A DNA stretch of 64,000 nucleotides from Rhodoferax antarcticus ANT.BR (GCF_001938565.1 NZ_MSYM01000017.1:124001-188000), one strand, 5' to 3'; positions 1-12,202 are shown, counted from the first letter of the stretch. The notes: generated by a model not told the origin, from the sequence alone. A program made the numbers and translations.

Positions 1-318
1 ATCAACTGCATGCTGTGTTATGCCGCGTGCCCGCAGTATGGGCTGAACCCGAAGTTTCTGGGGCCCGGCATCATCGCGCTGCTGCACCGCTACAACGTCG
101 ACAGCCGCGATGGCGGTTCCGAGGTGCGCAATGAACTAATGCGAGCCGAAGAAGGCGCGTTCAATTGCACCGCCGTGGGCTATTGCTCTGTGGTGTGCCC
201 CAAGAAGGTGGACCCTGCGAATGCGGTGAATATGGGCAAGACCGAAGCCACCAAAGACTATTTCTTGCGTTTTGTGTCCCCCAAGGGTCTGTCGTGCATC
301 CCAGGAGAAAGCAAATGA
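1..318 (+). CDS. frdB: Fumarate reductase iron-sulfur subunit FrdB, C-terminal part
   Basis: The gene is cut by the left window edge; the reading frame is open from base 1 and ends at TGA 316-318. The visible part carries the C-terminal ferredoxin-like domain: a CMLCYAACP cluster at its start and CTAVGYCSVVCPKKVDP about 50 residues later. These cysteines match those that hold the [4Fe-4S] and [3Fe-4S] centres of the FrdB/SdhB family. FrdB passes electrons from membrane quinol to the flavoprotein FrdA on the cytoplasmic face. The stop overlaps the frdC start (ATGA), and frdD follows in the same way, so this is the end of an frdABCD-type operon. Having two separate membrane anchors argues for quinol:fumarate reductase rather than the usual succinate dehydrogenase. 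Confidence 0.93.
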   Translation: MNCMLCYAACPQYGLNPKFLGPGIIALLHRYNVDSRDGGSEVRNELMRAEEGAFNCTAVGYCSVVCPKKVDPANAVNMGKTEATKDYFLRFVSPKGLSCIPGESK

Positions 319-725
319 GCAAAGCAGTATCCAAGCGCCGCCCTTATGTGCGACCCACTGACGGGTGGTGGAAAAAGAATCCGTACTTTGTCAAGTACAT
401 GCTACACGAAGGCACAGCGTTTTTTGTCGCCGCCTACGCCGCCGTGCTGCTGGTGGGGGTGGTGTGCCTGTCGCAGGGCGAGGCCGCCTGGAACGGCTGG
501 GTTGAAGCGCTTAAAAGCCCACTGTCCGTCGTCTTTCATCTGGCGATTCTGGTGGCCATGCTTTACCACACCTGGACGTGGTTCAAAATCATGCCGATCA
601 CGCTGCCACCTATGAAGGTGAGTGGCAAGCGTGTCAGCGCCACGGCCATCACGACGACGGGGCTGGTAGCTGCTGCGCTGGCCAGCCTCATCCTATTGCT
701 GCTTGCCTGGGGGATGGGACGATGA
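315..725 (+). CDS. frdC: Fumarate reductase membrane anchor subunit FrdC
   Basis: 136 residues, close to the usual FrdC length of about 130. The start at 315 overlaps the frdB stop by four bases (ATGA). A longer in-frame version beginning at 165 would run deep inside frdB and is rejected. The protein has a short basic N-terminus (KRRPYVRPTDGWW), then three hydrophobic segments at about residues 28-50, 70-90 and 110-132, as expected for a three-helix anchor. The region MLYHTWTWFKIMPITLPP lies where FrdC proteins keep conserved residues near the quinone site. With FrdD it anchors FrdAB and provides the quinol-binding site. It overlaps frdD by four bases, so the two are translationally coupled. 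Confidence 0.92.
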   Translation: MSKAVSKRRPYVRPTDGWWKKNPYFVKYMLHEGTAFFVAAYAAVLLVGVVCLSQGEAAWNGWVEALKSPLSVVFHLAILVAMLYHTWTWFKIMPITLPPMKVSGKRVSATAITTTGLVAAALASLILLLLAWGMGR

Positions 726-1090
726 ACAAACCACTGAAACGCTCCAACGAGCCGGTTTTTTGGCTTCTGTTTGGTGCTGGCGGCATGTTGTCGGCGCTGT
801 TTGGGGCGGCGCTGGTGTTCATCACCGGCATTGGCGCACCACTTGGCGTCGGCGTCAGCCCCGCTGTACTGAGTTACGCCAATGTGCATGCGCTAGCCAC
901 CAACTTCATCGGCAAGGGTTTTCTTCTGGCAGTTATCGCGCTGTTTTTTTGGCATGCCGGACACCGCATTTTTCACAGCCTGCATGACATCGGCATTCAC
1001 GCGGGAACCGGTGCCAAGCTAATTTGCTATGGCTTGCCGCTGTTGGCCACCTTGGTGACTGCTTACAGCTTGCTGCGCATCGGGTTCTGA
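722..1090 (+). CDS. frdD: Fumarate reductase membrane anchor subunit FrdD
   Basis: 122 residues, against about 119 in E. coli FrdD, with three predicted membrane helices (about residues 12-38, 58-82 and 98-120). The motif WHAGHRIFHSLHDIGIH carries the conserved histidines and RxxHxxHD pattern of the family. The ATG at 722 overlaps the frdC stop. It is the last gene of the operon; the next gene is convergent and begins about 80 bases further on. The complex would let the cell use fumarate as a terminal electron acceptor when oxygen is short, which fits a facultative anaerobe of the Rhodoferax type. Confidence 0.92.
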   Translation: MNKPLKRSNEPVFWLLFGAGGMLSALFGAALVFITGIGAPLGVGVSPAVLSYANVHALATNFIGKGFLLAVIALFFWHAGHRIFHSLHDIGIHAGTGAKLICYGLPLLATLVTAYSLLRIGF

Positions 1091-1167
1091 CTGGCTGGCG
1101 AAGCCGGCAAAACACACAACACGGGAATAACGCCGACAGCGTGCGGCGTTTCCTGGTCGGATTTATC

Positions 1168-2052
1168 TCATACCGACACCAAAACGTCACTCTGCGACTC
1201 GGTCAGGATGTGCTCTGTGACGCTGCCCAACAGCAATTCTTCGAGCAAAGTTTTTCCGTGTTTGCCGATCACGATCAGGTCGCAATCCAATTCCTGCTCC
1301 TGCTCCAGAATGTGCAAGCGTGGATCACCTTGCAACACAACTTGGTGACGCTTGTGGCGCGACAAGCCCGCCTCATCGCATAGGGCATCAAGCTTTTCGC
1401 TGGTCTCTTGCCTAGAGATGACGCGATAGTGCTTGATGATCTCATCGCCAACATTGGCATAACGCATCCGCCCCTCAAACGGAACCTCATAGGCATGCAG
1501 CAGCACCATGTCGGCTAGCGGCGCGATGCTGCGCGCGTGGCGGATGGCCCGCACCGACGAAGGTGAGAAATCGACCGGCACCAGCAAGCGTTTGTACGAC
1601 TCATGCGGCGCTTGCTTGACAACCAGCACCGGGCACTTTGTCGAATTCAGGATGCGCTGCGCCGTCGTCCCTAGCAGCAGGCGCCGCAGGACACTCTCGC
1701 CCTTGGCACCGCAGACCAGCAGATCGGTGTCCAGTTCGGCACACTGCCGGGCGAGTTCCGGCAACAAGTACCCTGCCACCGCGTAGGTACCTGCTGAGAC
1801 GTTGTAGCGTTGCCCCAGGCCCACCGCAAGCTCTTGCAGTCGCTGCAGTGCCGTAGCCAACACCTGTTTTTCCATTTCCACCGGACTCGCTTCCATGAGT
1901 AGCCGCAACCTTTCCAGTGGAGCGAAGTTAGCCACGTGCAGCAAATCAAGTGAGGCATCCGTGTCCTTGCTGACCAACGCAGCCCGTTCGGCGGCGTGCC
2001 GCGCCGGTGCAGAAAGGTCGGTTGCGGCAAGGATGTGATTGAATGAACGCAT
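1168..2052 (-). CDS. Tandem universal stress protein (two UspA domains)
   Basis: 294 residues made of two fused Usp domains (about 1-150 and 155-294). Both keep the ATP-binding signature G-2x-G-9x-G(S/T): GAKGESVLRRLLLGTT in the first and GKHGKTLLEELLLGS in the second. This is therefore likely an ATP-binding, cytoplasmic UspE/UspF-like stress protein and not a degenerate copy. Each half ends with the typical last strand (CPVLVVK and SDVLVSV). The gene is convergent with frdD and divergent from the antiporter gene at 2223. Tandem Usp proteins near anaerobic or transport genes are common in betaproteobacteria; the exact role cannot be read from the sequence. Confidence 0.9.
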   Translation of the reverse strand: MRSFNHILAATDLSAPARHAAERAALVSKDTDASLDLLHVANFAPLERLRLLMEASPVEMEKQVLATALQRLQELAVGLGQRYNVSAGTYAVAGYLLPELARQCAELDTDLLVCGAKGESVLRRLLLGTTAQRILNSTKCPVLVVKQAPHESYKRLLVPVDFSPSSVRAIRHARSIAPLADMVLLHAYEVPFEGRMRYANVGDEIIKHYRVISRQETSEKLDALCDEAGLSRHKRHQVVLQGDPRLHILEQEQELDCDLIVIGKHGKTLLEELLLGSVTEHILTESQSDVLVSV

Positions 2053-2222
2053 AAGGCTTTTTCCTCCGGATCAGTGACGATGGATCGAATTGAGGCACCA
2101 TCAGCAACTTCGCTGAATGGGACGAGCGCGCACGGTTTCTTACAATTCTAGGTAGTTACCCGCACTCTGCACACCCAGCCAATTAATTCGACGCCGCCAT
2201 GCGGTAGGAGCCCAGCCAACTG

Positions 2223-3932
2223 ATGGCGCATCTCGCACAAATCCTCTTGCTTTTGGCCGTCGCCGTCACCGTCGTGGTTGCCTTCCAGCGCCTGCATATC
2301 CCGACGAGCTTGGGCTATTTGCTGGTCGGTGTGATTCTTGGACCCTATACGGTGGGGCCGACGATCAACGTGCCAGAGTTCAAGGCCTTGGCTGAATTCG
2401 GCGTCGTTTTTCTGCTGTTTACCATTGGTCTGAGCTATTCCTTGCCGCAGTTGCACGCCTTGCGGCACCAGGTGCTCGGCCTCGGCACGGCGCAGGTGGC
2501 GCTGACCACTGCCATCGTGGCTGTTGTGCTTTGGCTGGCCGGGATACCGGCTACCGTCGCATTCGTTATTGGTGCCGTTTTCGCGCAATCGTCTTCGACC
2601 ATCATCGGCAGCCAGTTAGCCGAACAAGGCGAAGAAAACAGCCCGCACGGCCGCCTGGGTATGGCCATGTCGGTTTTTCAGGATGTCACGGCGGTTCCTT
2701 TTATTGTTGTGATACCGGTGTTGGGGATGGCTGCTGGTGCCGATGTGCTAGCCACCTCTCTTGGCTGGGCCGCCGCCAAGGCAGCGTTGGCGTTCGCGCT
2801 GGTGTTTTTTGCTGGTCGCTGGTTATTGCGCCCGCTGTTCCGCCTGGTGACCGAACGCCGCTCTGCCGAGGTTTTTACCCTAGCGGTACTGCTGGTCAGC
2901 TTGCTGGCAGCCTGGACAACGAGCAGCCTGGGTCTGTCGCTCGCCTTTGGCGCATTTTTGGCTGGCATGATGCTGGGCGAGACCGAGTTCCGGCATCAGA
3001 TTGAATCGACCGTGCGGCCGTTTCGCGATGTGCTGCTTGGCCTGTTTTTCGTCGGCATCGGTATGCTGATCGATCCGTCGTCGCTGCCTCGTATCTGGCA
3101 CTGGGCCTTGCTTGGTGCCCTTCTGTTGCTGCTGAGCAAATGCTTGCTGGTGGCAGCGTTGGTGCGGCGCAGCGGTATCACCGCTCTGACGGCATGGCGC
3201 ACCGGCCTGCTGCTGTCGGTAGGCGGCGAGTTTGGACTTGCCCTGTTGGCAATCGCGCTTGATGCGACGGTAATCGATGCGCAGATAGGCCAAATCGTCC
3301 TGACCTCGGTTCTGTTTTCGATGATCGTCGGGGCGCTGCTGATTCGTTTCAACCATGCCATCGCGCAGCGCCTGGTCAGGACTGAGCTCAGCGATTCGGA
3401 AAACGCGCCTTTGCCTGCGCTGGACGCAGCTGACCCGCCGGTGGTGATTGGTGGCTATGGCCGTGTTGGCCACACCATTGCCGTGCTCCTGCAGACGAGC
3501 GGCGTCCGTTGCATCGCTTTTGACCTCGATCCAATCAGGGTCGCGCAAGGACGAGTGGACGGCCACCAGGTGTTATACGGCGACATCTCCGACCCGCAAT
3601 TGCTGGCGACGATTCACGTCGAGCGGTCGGCCCTGGTTGTGCTCACCGTCAACGATATCGACGTGGCGTTGCGGACTGTGGCGTTTGTAAGAAGTACTGG
3701 CCCGCACGTCCCCGTCATCGCCCGGGCCAGGGATTTGGAAGAAAGTTCTCGGCTGCTCGCGGCTGGCGCCACGCACGCTTACCCTGAAACCATTGAAGCG
3801 AGCCTGCGCTTGGGCGCCACGGCGATGAGAATGTTACGCGTCCCGGCCGCTGATATCGACCTGATCGTTCAGGGCGTGAGGGACTGGGATTACAAGCCGG
3901 TGCTTGAAGAAGAGCACGATCATCGAACTTGA
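2223..3932 (+). CDS. CPA2-family monovalent cation:proton antiporter with RCK/TrkA-N domain (KefB/YbaL-like)
   Basis: 569 residues. About residues 1-380 form a dozen membrane helices typical of CPA2 exchangers, with FAQSSSTIIGSQLAE and FQDVTAVPFIV in the core where the family keeps its ion-binding Asp. From about residue 400 a Rossmann RCK domain begins with GGYGRVGHTIAVLL, followed by DLDPIRV and YGDISDPQLL, which would bind NAD or a nucleotide. The protein resembles YbaL and KefB in order and length, but the exchanged cation (K+ or Na+) is not evident. The start at 2223 gives a compact N-terminus leading straight into the first helix. It faces the Usp gene; the pair may share a regulatory region at 2053-2222. 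Confidence 0.9.
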   Translation: MAHLAQILLLLAVAVTVVVAFQRLHIPTSLGYLLVGVILGPYTVGPTINVPEFKALAEFGVVFLLFTIGLSYSLPQLHALRHQVLGLGTAQVALTTAIVAVVLWLAGIPATVAFVIGAVFAQSSSTIIGSQLAEQGEENSPHGRLGMAMSVFQDVTAVPFIVVIPVLGMAAGADVLATSLGWAAAKAALAFALVFFAGRWLLRPLFRLVTERRSAEVFTLAVLLVSLLAAWTTSSLGLSLAFGAFLAGMMLGETEFRHQIESTVRPFRDVLLGLFFVGIGMLIDPSSLPRIWHWALLGALLLLLSKCLLVAALVRRSGITALTAWRTGLLLSVGGEFGLALLAIALDATVIDAQIGQIVLTSVLFSMIVGALLIRFNHAIAQRLVRTELSDSENAPLPALDAADPPVVIGGYGRVGHTIAVLLQTSGVRCIAFDLDPIRVAQGRVDGHQVLYGDISDPQLLATIHVERSALVVLTVNDIDVALRTVAFVRSTGPHVPVIARARDLEESSRLLAAGATHAYPETIEASLRLGATAMRMLRVPAADIDLIVQGVRDWDYKPVLEEEHDHRT

Positions 3933-3965
3933 ATGCAGCGGCGCAGGGCTGCCTGCGCAAGCTTT

Positions 3966-5657
3966 TTACTCACCGTACCAGACCACCTTCTTCCCCGAAG
4001 CCTCCCAGTTCTCATAGTTGGCGCAATAGGTGTCTTCGATGCGGTTGCGCTTGACCTTGAAGGTGGGCGTGATGAGATCGTTGTCCACTGTCCAAGGGAT
4101 GGTCACCAGCACGAGACACCGCAGCTGCTCATGCGGATCGAGGGCGGCATTGACGCTCTCGAGGTGCGCTGTTAGCGAGGCCTCAAGCGCCGCTTTACCC
4201 TGCGGTTCACCGGCACTGGCGACAGCGTTGGCATTAAGCATCACGATTGCGAGTGGCTGCCCCAGGTTGGCACCCGTCACAATACAGGCTTCTACTGCCT
4301 CGTGGGTGCCAAGTTTTTCTTCGATGGGCGCGGGTGACACATATTTGCCCTTGCCGGTTTTGAACAAATCCTTCAATCGACCCGTGATGTGCATGCAGCC
4401 CCGTGCGTCGATGTGGCCCTTGTCGCCGGTGTGCAGCCAGCCATCGGCCGTCAAGGTATCGCGGCTGTCTTTTGGCTCCTTGTAGTAGCCCAGCAGCAGC
4501 GCCTGACTGCGCATCTGGATTTCCCCAGTGACCGTATCTATGCGGTGCTCCACGCCATCATAGGGGGCCCCCACACTGCCCTGCTGATTCGTTCCGGGCA
4601 CAGTCATGTGTGAAATGGCCAGGTTTTCTGTCATGCCATAGCCTTCAATGATGTCCAGGCCCAGCTTGCTGTACCACTGCAGCAAGGCCAAGGGCATGGG
4701 TGCCGCGCCCACCGCAGCGACACGGCAAAGGTTCAACCCCAAGGCCTTTTGCACCTTGCGGCGCACCAAGCCACCAATCAGCGGGATGGACAAGAGGCGA
4801 CTGAGCTTAGCTGGCGGCAGCTTGTGGTGAACGCCCTGCTGGAATTTGACCCACAGGCGAGGCACCGAGACGAAAATCGTTGGCTGGGCGCGCTGGAGAT
4901 CGGCGGTAAAAGTGTCGAGAGAATCTGCAAAGAACAGCTGAATACCCGCGCGCAACCAGCCATGCTCGACCAACATACGCTCAACCACATGCGCCAGCGG
5001 CAGGTAAGACAGCATACGGTCTTTGTCGCTCATAGAAACACGTTTCATGCCCGAACCCATGGCCCAGGCGAAACTGCCGAAGCTGTGCATCACGCCCTTG
5101 GGCCTGCCCGTGGTGCCCGAGGTATAGATCAGCGTCGCCAGCTCGCAGGCGCCACGCACTGGCGAGCCCTGCAGTGGCTGGGTGCGTGCACAGATCGCGT
5201 CCCAACCTTCGTAGTTCTTGCAGGCATCGGGCGGCGACAAGGCATAACTGATGCAGGGGATGTCTAGCGCAACGCCGGGCTTCATGCCTTCCCAGCCGTC
5301 AAGCTTGCCGATGAAGCAGGCTTTGGCCTCGCTGTGCGTGAGGATGTGGTGCACAGTTTCATGCGCCAGCGTGGGATACAGCGGCACCGAGACATACCCG
5401 GCCATCCAGATCGCCAGGTCACTCATCAGCCACCAGGCGCAGTTTTTGGACAAAATGGCCACATGCGAGCCGGGCTCCCAACCCTGCGACTGCAAGTGCG
5501 CGGCCATGCGGCGCACTTGGTCGGCCACCTCGGCCCAGGTAAATTCTTTCATCACGCCCTGGCCCATGGGCTGGATCAGGATCACACGACTGGGGGCTGT
5601 CTGCTCCCAATGGTAGAGGCGCTGTAATGCCAGCGTGTCGGGTACTACAGAGCTCAT
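3966..5657 (-). CDS. Long-chain acyl-CoA synthetase (AMP-forming, FAA1-like)
   Basis: 563 residues from the ATG at 5657, chosen because AGGAGA lies 10 bases upstream; an in-frame ATG at 5762 would add 35 unconserved residues. The adenylation motifs are in order: TLIYTSGTTGRPKGVMHSFG (ATP/AMP site, about residue 170), GYGMTENL, then WLHTGDKGHID and GRLKDLFKTGKGKYVSPAPIE. These identify an ANL-superfamily fatty acyl-CoA ligase, which activates a carboxylic acid through an acyl-AMP and then loads CoA. KTGKGKYVSP is typical of the long-chain FAA1-type group. It stands alone, convergent with the antiporter, so substrate and pathway remain inferred. Confidence 0.9.
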   Translation of the reverse strand: MSSVVPDTLALQRLYHWEQTAPSRVILIQPMGQGVMKEFTWAEVADQVRRMAAHLQSQGWEPGSHVAILSKNCAWWLMSDLAIWMAGYVSVPLYPTLAHETVHHILTHSEAKACFIGKLDGWEGMKPGVALDIPCISYALSPPDACKNYEGWDAICARTQPLQGSPVRGACELATLIYTSGTTGRPKGVMHSFGSFAWAMGSGMKRVSMSDKDRMLSYLPLAHVVERMLVEHGWLRAGIQLFFADSLDTFTADLQRAQPTIFVSVPRLWVKFQQGVHHKLPPAKLSRLLSIPLIGGLVRRKVQKALGLNLCRVAAVGAAPMPLALLQWYSKLGLDIIEGYGMTENLAISHMTVPGTNQQGSVGAPYDGVEHRIDTVTGEIQMRSQALLLGYYKEPKDSRDTLTADGWLHTGDKGHIDARGCMHITGRLKDLFKTGKGKYVSPAPIEEKLGTHEAVEACIVTGANLGQPLAIVMLNANAVASAGEPQGKAALEASLTAHLESVNAALDPHEQLRCLVLVTIPWTVDNDLITPTFKVKRNRIEDTYCANYENWEASGKKVVWYGE

Positions 5658-5867
5658 GAGTGCGCATCTCCTGTTGTATAGGGTACAGAAGGGTCTGCGC
5701 CTACCACTGAACAGTATAGGAGCGCTTGGGCGCAAAAAACCATTCTTCTCCAGTCTGCGCACTAGCGATTAACCACCCCTAGCTAGTCGTTCACGGGGTA
5801 TGCAACGCCGTGTCCGGCGCCTCAGAATTAGCCGTCCGCTTCATTAACACGACAAAACGGTTATCTG

Positions 5868-5940
5868 ACCGCAAAACATCTCTTAGCCCTTGTGGCTATT
5901 GCGCTGATAGCTACTATTTCAATAGCATCTATGGTGATGC
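5868..5940 (-). repeat. Dispersed intergenic repeat, copy A
   Basis: The 355-base gap between the acyl-CoA ligase and acnA has no credible ORF. It holds one copy of a short imperfect repeat seen five times in this window. On the minus strand this copy reads GTAGCTATCAGCGCAATAG followed by CCACAAGGGCTAAGAG, matching copies at 9995, 19510, 27590 and 46255. All copies share a core of (A/G)TAGCT, then CGC, then AAGG(G/T)CTA. It is probably a non-autonomous or REP-like element. Confidence 0.55.
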
Positions 5941-6012
5941 GCCCTGACCTCCTTTCGAGTCGCCGGCATATCCGTGCTGCTGCCATGGCGCAACGACCTG
6001 GTCGCAGGCTAC

Positions 6013-8868
<2,856 letters not shown>

Positions 8869-9160
8869 GGCTTTTTCTCCTGATGCACGGTTGGCGGTGA
8901 TGGTCTTCCCATTCTGACAGGCCACGCAAGGCCTCTCACGCTGGAAGTACTGTCGATGGGCGGCGCAAGTCCCCGACCAAGACGTATGCAGGCGCTGGCT
9001 CCGCAGTGCATGGCCGCATCCAATAGAGAGCCAGCTCTATGAATAAACACGGTTTTGAGGTGCGTCCTCTAGGGTATGCCGATAGGCTTGCATCAAGTTG
9101 GGTCGGCATAACGCCCCATCGACTGTTTAGTACTTTATGTTCAACCCACTGGAGATCACC

Positions 9161-9835
9161 ATGTCCAAAAAGAACCTTTCAACTGTTGCCACCGACGTCA
9201 TCCACGCCTACGGCATCACCGCCACCAACGTCATCAACACCACCCGCTTCGGCGGCGAGCGCATGTTGGGGTATGTCGACGAGAGCGCCACCAAAGTCGT
9301 GAAGCGCGGCGCATCGCCGTTCAACCGAAGCATCCGTTCGGGTATGTCGCAGCGCCGCAAATACATCAGTAATGTCGGCGTAAAGGCGCTGCACATGAGC
9401 ACTGATGGTGCGCAGAGCGTGGTCGGTGTCGCAGTCGACCTGGCCACCAAGAGCGTCAACTTGGTGGCGTCCAATGCCGAGCGTCTGGATCGTGCAGTCC
9501 ATTTGAATGGCCTGCCGCTGCTCAACCGCGTGGTGATGCCCGCGGCGCTTGTCGTCGGCCAGGTTGCCGAGCGTATCGAAGCCGGTAGTAGCTATCTGGT
9601 CAAGCGCGCGGCTGGCAACCAGATACCCGCCAAGGCTGTGGCAACCAACAAGCTGAGTGACACCACACACAAAGCTGCCGTCGCGCGCAAGCGTGTGACC
9701 AAACAGGTTGAGCAGGACGTCATCAAGACCCCGGCCAAGCGCGTCAACAAAGCCATCGCCGAGACCGCCACAAAGACGTCGAATGTGGCGCGGCGCGTCG
9801 CACGCAAGGCCACTGCTAACGCGCAAGCGCTTTGA
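9161..9835 (+). CDS. Phasin-like basic protein, function unassigned
   Basis: 224 residues from the ATG at 9161, which has GGAG ten bases upstream; an ATG at 9137 would add eight residues without a better ribosome site. There is no signal peptide or membrane helix. The middle is Ala/Val-rich and amphipathic (VGVAVDLATKSVNLVASNAERLDRAV), and the last 70 residues are rich in Ala, Lys, Arg and Thr (KRVTKQVEQDVIKTPAKRV...). This composition resembles phasins and histone-like proteins that coat polyhydroxyalkanoate granules or bind DNA, but no family motif was recognised. It stands alone between acnA and the two-component system. Confidence 0.6.
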   Translation: MSKKNLSTVATDVIHAYGITATNVINTTRFGGERMLGYVDESATKVVKRGASPFNRSIRSGMSQRRKYISNVGVKALHMSTDGAQSVVGVAVDLATKSVNLVASNAERLDRAVHLNGLPLLNRVVMPAALVVGQVAERIEAGSSYLVKRAAGNQIPAKAVATNKLSDTTHKAAVARKRVTKQVEQDVIKTPAKRVNKAIAETATKTSNVARRVARKATANAQAL

Positions 9836-10163
9836 TCAGCGGTGCGGCAGCTTGCAGCAGGCCGTTGAGCGTTTCGACCACGTCCAGCCTTGCGCCCATC
9901 GTGCTGTAAGCCGTGCCCCATTGACAGGTTGACGCTGCCGCCACTGCCCTGAATAGGCATGCGCTTAGCGACTTCTTTCAGCCTAAAGATGCTTCCATAT
10001 TTATAGCTGTCAGCGCTTTATTTGTAAGGGCTAAAGGCTGATTTGACCTAAAACTGTCTACCAAAGTGGCGCCAGCGATCAGCGCTCTTTATTCAATATC
10101 CAGACTCTTCGGAGAAGCCTCTGAGGGCCATGGGCAGGTGACATGCGGCGGCCTTAGCCGTCA
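9836..10163. other. Intergenic region with possible small-ORF remnant
   Basis: This 328-base gap has no full gene. On the minus strand, ending at a TAG complement at 9816-9818 inside the 3' end of the phasin-like gene, an open frame encodes MGARLDVVETLNGLLQAAAP and then LIKALAR. This may be a small protein or the tail of a lost gene; no family was recognised. The rest holds repeat copy B and AT-rich spacer. Confidence 0.35.
9993..10047 (+). repeat. Dispersed intergenic repeat, copy B
   Basis: The sequence runs ATAGCTGTCAGCGCTTTAT then TTGTAAGGGCTAAAGGCTG and ATTTGA. It matches the four other copies at the same core positions. This copy lies alone in non-coding sequence and looks the least degraded. 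Confidence 0.6.
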
Positions 10164-11534
10164 TCACGCTGCATCGGCCACGGGCAGGCACAGGCGCAGA
10201 CGCGCACCACCCAGCGGCGAAACCTGCGCTTGCACGCTGCCGCCATACGTCTCGGCCAGCGTGCGCACGATGCTCAACCCCAAACCGGAGCCCGCGCGCT
10301 GCTCGTCAAGCTGCACGCCGCGTTGGAACATGTACTCGCGCTCGGCCTCTGGAATGCCCGGGCCATCGTCATCGACAGTGAAGCACGCCTGACCCAGCGA
10401 CAACTGCACATCCACCACGACACGCTGAAGCGCTGATTTACCTGCGTTGTCGATCAGGTTTCCCAGCAGTTCGTACAGATCTTGCTCCTCGCCACGAAAC
10501 GCCAGATCCTGCGCTTGAGGTGCGAGTTCAAACGACAGATCACGCTCGGTATGCAGACGCCGCATGGTGCGCAGCAGGGCCTGCAGCGGCGCCAGCACCG
10601 GCGTGCGCAGCCCCGTGGCGCGCACGGCAGCGGCGGCGCGCGCACGAGCCAGGTGGTAGTCCACCTGGCGGCGCGCACTCGCCACCTGCTCTTGCACCAG
10701 TGATGCCAGCGGACCTTGCTGTTGCGCGGCGGCATTGGCGAGGATAGACAGTGGCGTGTGCACCGCATGCGCCAGGTTGCCGGCCTGGGTGCGGGCGCGC
10801 TGCACCATATCGGCGTTTTCCTGCAGCACGTAGTTGAATTCGTTAACCAGCGGCTGCAGCTCGAGCGGAAAACTGCCTTCGAGCTGCCCGACAGCGCCGC
10901 TGCGCACGTCGCCAAGGCGCGCGCGCAGAAGCTTCAGCGGCCGCAGCGCCAGTTGCAGTTGCACCGCCACCGCCACGGCCAGGCCCAGCGCCAGCATGCC
11001 TAATGCGATCAGCAGCATCCGTGTAAAACGCTGCAGCGGTTCTGCCAGCAGTGCCTTGTCGCCCGCCACCACCAGACGCAGCAGGGGTGCATCGTCTTCA
11101 GGTAGCTGCAAAGTGCGAGCCACCGTCAGCAATTCGTTGCCCTGGGCGTCTTGCAACGGCAGAACGTTGTAGCCGCTGGCGGGATAGGACGCGGGTGCGG
11201 TGGGTAAGCGCAACACCTGATCCCACAGCGAGCGCGAGCGCGCCACGGCGGCCTGGGGCGCCGTGCCCAGCCGGTCAATCTGCCAGTACATGCCTGACAA
11301 AGGTTGCGCCAGACGCGGGTCCGTTGTCATGGGGCTGACGCTGATACTGCCAGGGGGAACCCAGTCCACCGAAGCACTCAAATGGTCGAGCTGCATCACC
11401 AGCTGGGCTTTCAACTGTTGTGTGACGTGGTCCTGAAACAAAGCGCGCAGGCCCCAGCCCACCAGGCCAATCGCCAGCAGCATCCAGGCCAGTGTGCCTG
11501 CCAGCAAGCGCAGGCGCAGCGAGCCCGTTTTCAC
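10164..11534 (-). CDS. Sensor histidine kinase (QseC/PhoQ type)
   Basis: 456 residues. A first membrane helix (about 10-30) and a second (about 173-195) flank a periplasmic sensor region of about 140 residues, followed by a HAMP-like linker. The phosphoacceptor box is NLAHAVHTPLSIL near residue 262. The ATPase domain has ELLGNLIDNAGKSA, DDGPGIPEAERE and GSGLGLSIV. It would phosphorylate the response regulator encoded just upstream; the two genes overlap by four bases (11531-11534). With the PepSY gene they form an operon transcribed away from the redox cluster at 12665, which is its likely target. The signal is unknown; PhoQ and QseC relatives sense cations or catechols. Confidence 0.9.
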   Translation of the reverse strand: MKTGSLRLRLLAGTLAWMLLAIGLVGWGLRALFQDHVTQQLKAQLVMQLDHLSASVDWVPPGSISVSPMTTDPRLAQPLSGMYWQIDRLGTAPQAAVARSRSLWDQVLRLPTAPASYPASGYNVLPLQDAQGNELLTVARTLQLPEDDAPLLRLVVAGDKALLAEPLQRFTRMLLIALGMLALGLAVAVAVQLQLALRPLKLLRARLGDVRSGAVGQLEGSFPLELQPLVNEFNYVLQENADMVQRARTQAGNLAHAVHTPLSILANAAAQQQGPLASLVQEQVASARRQVDYHLARARAAAAVRATGLRTPVLAPLQALLRTMRRLHTERDLSFELAPQAQDLAFRGEEQDLYELLGNLIDNAGKSALQRVVVDVQLSLGQACFTVDDDGPGIPEAEREYMFQRGVQLDEQRAGSGLGLSIVRTLAETYGGSVQAQVSPLGGARLRLCLPVADAA

Positions 11535-12202
11535 CCCGCGTGGCCCACAGCGATCAGCCGGTAGCCCAGGCCACGCACCGTCTCAATGCTGCCAGGCGGC
11601 AGCTTCTTGCGCAGGCGGCCAACGAAGACTTCGATGGTGTTGGAGTCGCGCTCGCTGTCGTAGGGGTAGATGTGTTCAGAAAGTTCGGTGCGCGAGAGCA
11701 CCTCGCCCTTGCGCTGCATCAGCAGCGCCAGCAGCTTGAACTCATGGCTGGTGAGTTGCAGGGCCAAGCCATCCACCAGCACGCGGGCCTGGCGCGTGTC
11801 GAGCAGAATCGGCCCGCATTGCCACTGCGCGCTGGTATGTTCACCCAGACGCCGAAGCAGGCCGCGCAGGCGCGCCAGCAATTCTTCCATGTGAAAGGGC
11901 TTGGCAAGGTAGTCGTCAGCGCCAGCATCCATGCCCGCTACTTTTTCATGCCAAGCGCTGCGCGCGGTAAGGATGACCACCGGCATGGTGCGCCCGGCTG
12001 CACGCCAGCGGCGCAGTACTGATAAGCCATCGAGTTCTGGCAGGCCCAGGTCCAGCACCACCGCGTCAAAGTCTTCTACGTCGCCCAAGTAGTGCGCGGT
12101 GACACCGTCGCAGGCGCTTTCCACTGTGTGTCCGGCCGCGCTGACGGCGCCTACCAGTTGGGCGCACAGTGTGGGTTCGTCTTCAACGACGAGGATGCGC
12201 AT
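11531..12202 (-). CDS. OmpR-family response regulator
   Basis: 223 residues from the ATG at 12202. A longer frame to 12286 would run back into the PepSY gene. The receiver domain shows VVEDEPTL (acidic pocket), VVLDLGLPELDG with the phosphorylated Asp near residue 51, ILTARS and the Lys of DDYLAKPFHMEELL. The C-terminal winged helix has LTSHEFKLLALLMQRKGEV and ETVRGLGYRL, as in OmpR/PhoB. It overlaps the histidine kinase start by four bases and the PepSY gene end by 20 bases, so translation is coupled. It probably regulates the divergent promoter region at 12561-12664. Confidence 0.93.
   Translation of the reverse strand: MRILVVEDEPTLCAQLVGAVSAAGHTVESACDGVTAHYLGDVEDFDAVVLDLGLPELDGLSVLRRWRAAGRTMPVVILTARSAWHEKVAGMDAGADDYLAKPFHMEELLARLRGLLRRLGEHTSAQWQCGPILLDTRQARVLVDGLALQLTSHEFKLLALLMQRKGEVLSRTELSEHIYPYDSERDSNTIEVFVGRLRKKLPPGSIETVRGLGYRLIAVGHAG

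Noticed and set aside
165..314. Upstream extension of frdC from 165
   Set aside because: It lies wholly inside frdB in another frame; the ATGA junction at 315 is the natural start.
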